From: Agelaius tricolor
Lineage: Eukaryota > Chordata > Aves > Passeriformes > Icteridae
Reading direction: 5' to 3'
Length of the DNA stretch: 64,000 nucleotides
Assembly (NCBI GenBank): GCA_023055355.1
Contig: JALJCS010000001.1
Span: 101,169,381-101,233,380 of the forward strand
Below the pieces are notes generated by a model, which worked only from the letters and a program-made list of their open reading frames with translations, was not told where the DNA came from and did not search any database. Position 1 is the first letter of the stretch; every line of letters begins with the position of its first letter. Shown here one piece after another: positions 63,112 to 64,000 of this stretch. The position numbers and the translations under genes were made by a program.

Positions 63112-64000
63112 CTGACGGTGTATTCAACTCTGATAATTTACTATTAGAAGAATCTATGCTAAAATTAGTATTTCAAAGCAGAATGTTTACAATATTATAT
63201 CATTTTAGCTTCAAATTAAGACTTTGCATAAATGCATTCTATGGAAATATCATTGTCCTCAGGAGAAGTTTCTATGTATTCCCTGAAATAGTATTACTTC
63301 ACTCAAAAATAATGACCTAAATGATTGTAGGTGGATTCATAGGAAAACGTGAAAAGCAGGAAAGAGGAAAGGCAGGAAGAAAGGAATGGAGGGAAGGAAA
63401 TATATTTCCCAAAAAGTTAATACAGGCATGTAAGAAGCAGCATCACAGGATGACTCTGAGAATGGTTTCTAGATAAATCTCCATCAACACCGTACCCTAA
63501 AAAATAGATAAAATTTAAAACTGAACAATATTTTTTGAAGTAGAGCACACAACTATAGTGGAACTAGTCTGTCTGACCTTGCTTCTACTTACACATGTGC
63601 ATGATTTTTTGGACTGCTTCAAGGAAGCTGATGCAGATAAACCAAACAAAAACTTCTTCCAAAATATAGCTCTCTCTACAGAGGTGTTTCTTATCAGTTT
63701 AACATTAAGTATTTTAAGCATTGTGTATGTTCCTGGAAACAGCTGTGAAGTTGCCCAGATTAAAAGGGAAAAAAAACCAAACAAAACACAGCAGCTTGAA
63801 GCTAAAAGACTGAAAAGACTGTAGGCTGATTTTCCAGACAGCTTTGTGGTTTTTTAAAGCTGTCATTCTGTTTTTAGGTGAGAATGAAGTACTCTGCATG
63901 GGACTGTTTCCTAATTTAAAGAACCTTGTGCACATTTTTTTTAATATAATCACTGATGAATGTTAAATACTTTGTGCATATTCCTAACTGTTCTCATACA
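63112..64000. other. Unique noncoding DNA with a purine-rich tract
   Basis: A degenerate GGAA/AGGAA tract lies at about 63354-63400. An 88-codon plus frame (63558-63824) and overlapping minus frames have no recognisable protein pattern. Confidence 0.58.

Noticed and set aside
1..64000. tRNA, rRNA, snRNA, CRISPR array or bacterial-type operon
   Set aside because: No tRNA B-box with a matching cloverleaf, no rRNA-like sequence and no spaced identical repeats of CRISPR type were seen; the transposon content indicates bird nuclear DNA.

Overview
This is vertebrate, almost certainly bird, nuclear DNA. The evidence is a set of CR1 LINE fragments ending in the bird-type 3' tail (copies of ATTCTATG), plus two solo LTRs of endogenous-retrovirus type. 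One LTR, about 1.05 kb on the minus strand, looks like a family that is common in songbirds and other Neoaves; placing the species among them is an inference. The background is AT-rich. I found no RNA gene, CRISPR array or credible protein-coding exon. The open frames of 60 to 190 codons are either inside repeats or look like chance openings. I read the window as a gene desert or part of a very large intron.

Layout. 1-5.86 kb: unique AT-rich DNA. 5.86-6.17 kb: a worn CR1 3' remnant. 6.2-17.4 kb: unique DNA with microsatellites and small duplications. 17.47-19.31 kb: a CR1 (ORF2 remnant plus 3' tail) split by a ~725 bp solo LTR. 21.17-21.25 kb: a near-perfect 75-nt hairpin. 23.76-24.18 kb: a GC-rich, possibly LTR-like block. 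24.95-25.33 kb: a CR1 with an internal deletion. 26.3-26.4 kb: a CR1 tail. 27.34-28.39 kb: the 1.05 kb solo LTR. 30.25-32.24 kb: an unusual composite block with 63 bp direct repeats at both ends and six ~180-197 bp tandem units, most carrying TTAGGG-like runs. 36.05 kb: a strong G-quadruplex motif. 37.08-39.48 kb: a pile-up of three CR1s, one of which lost the middle of its reverse transcriptase. 39.5-49.1 kb: mostly unique DNA, including a few motif-dense stretches that could be conserved enhancers. 49.07-49.62 kb: another CR1. 49.6-62.6 kb: unique DNA. 62.66-63.11 kb: an ancient CR1/L3-type reverse transcriptase remnant. 63.1-64 kb: unique DNA.

No genes act together here; what can be read is transposon history plus a few structured DNA motifs. 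The best candidates for something undescribed are the telomere-motif tandem array with its flanking direct repeats (30.25-32.24 kb) and the 35 bp-stem hairpin at 21.17 kb. All family names come from recognising sequence patterns without any database search.
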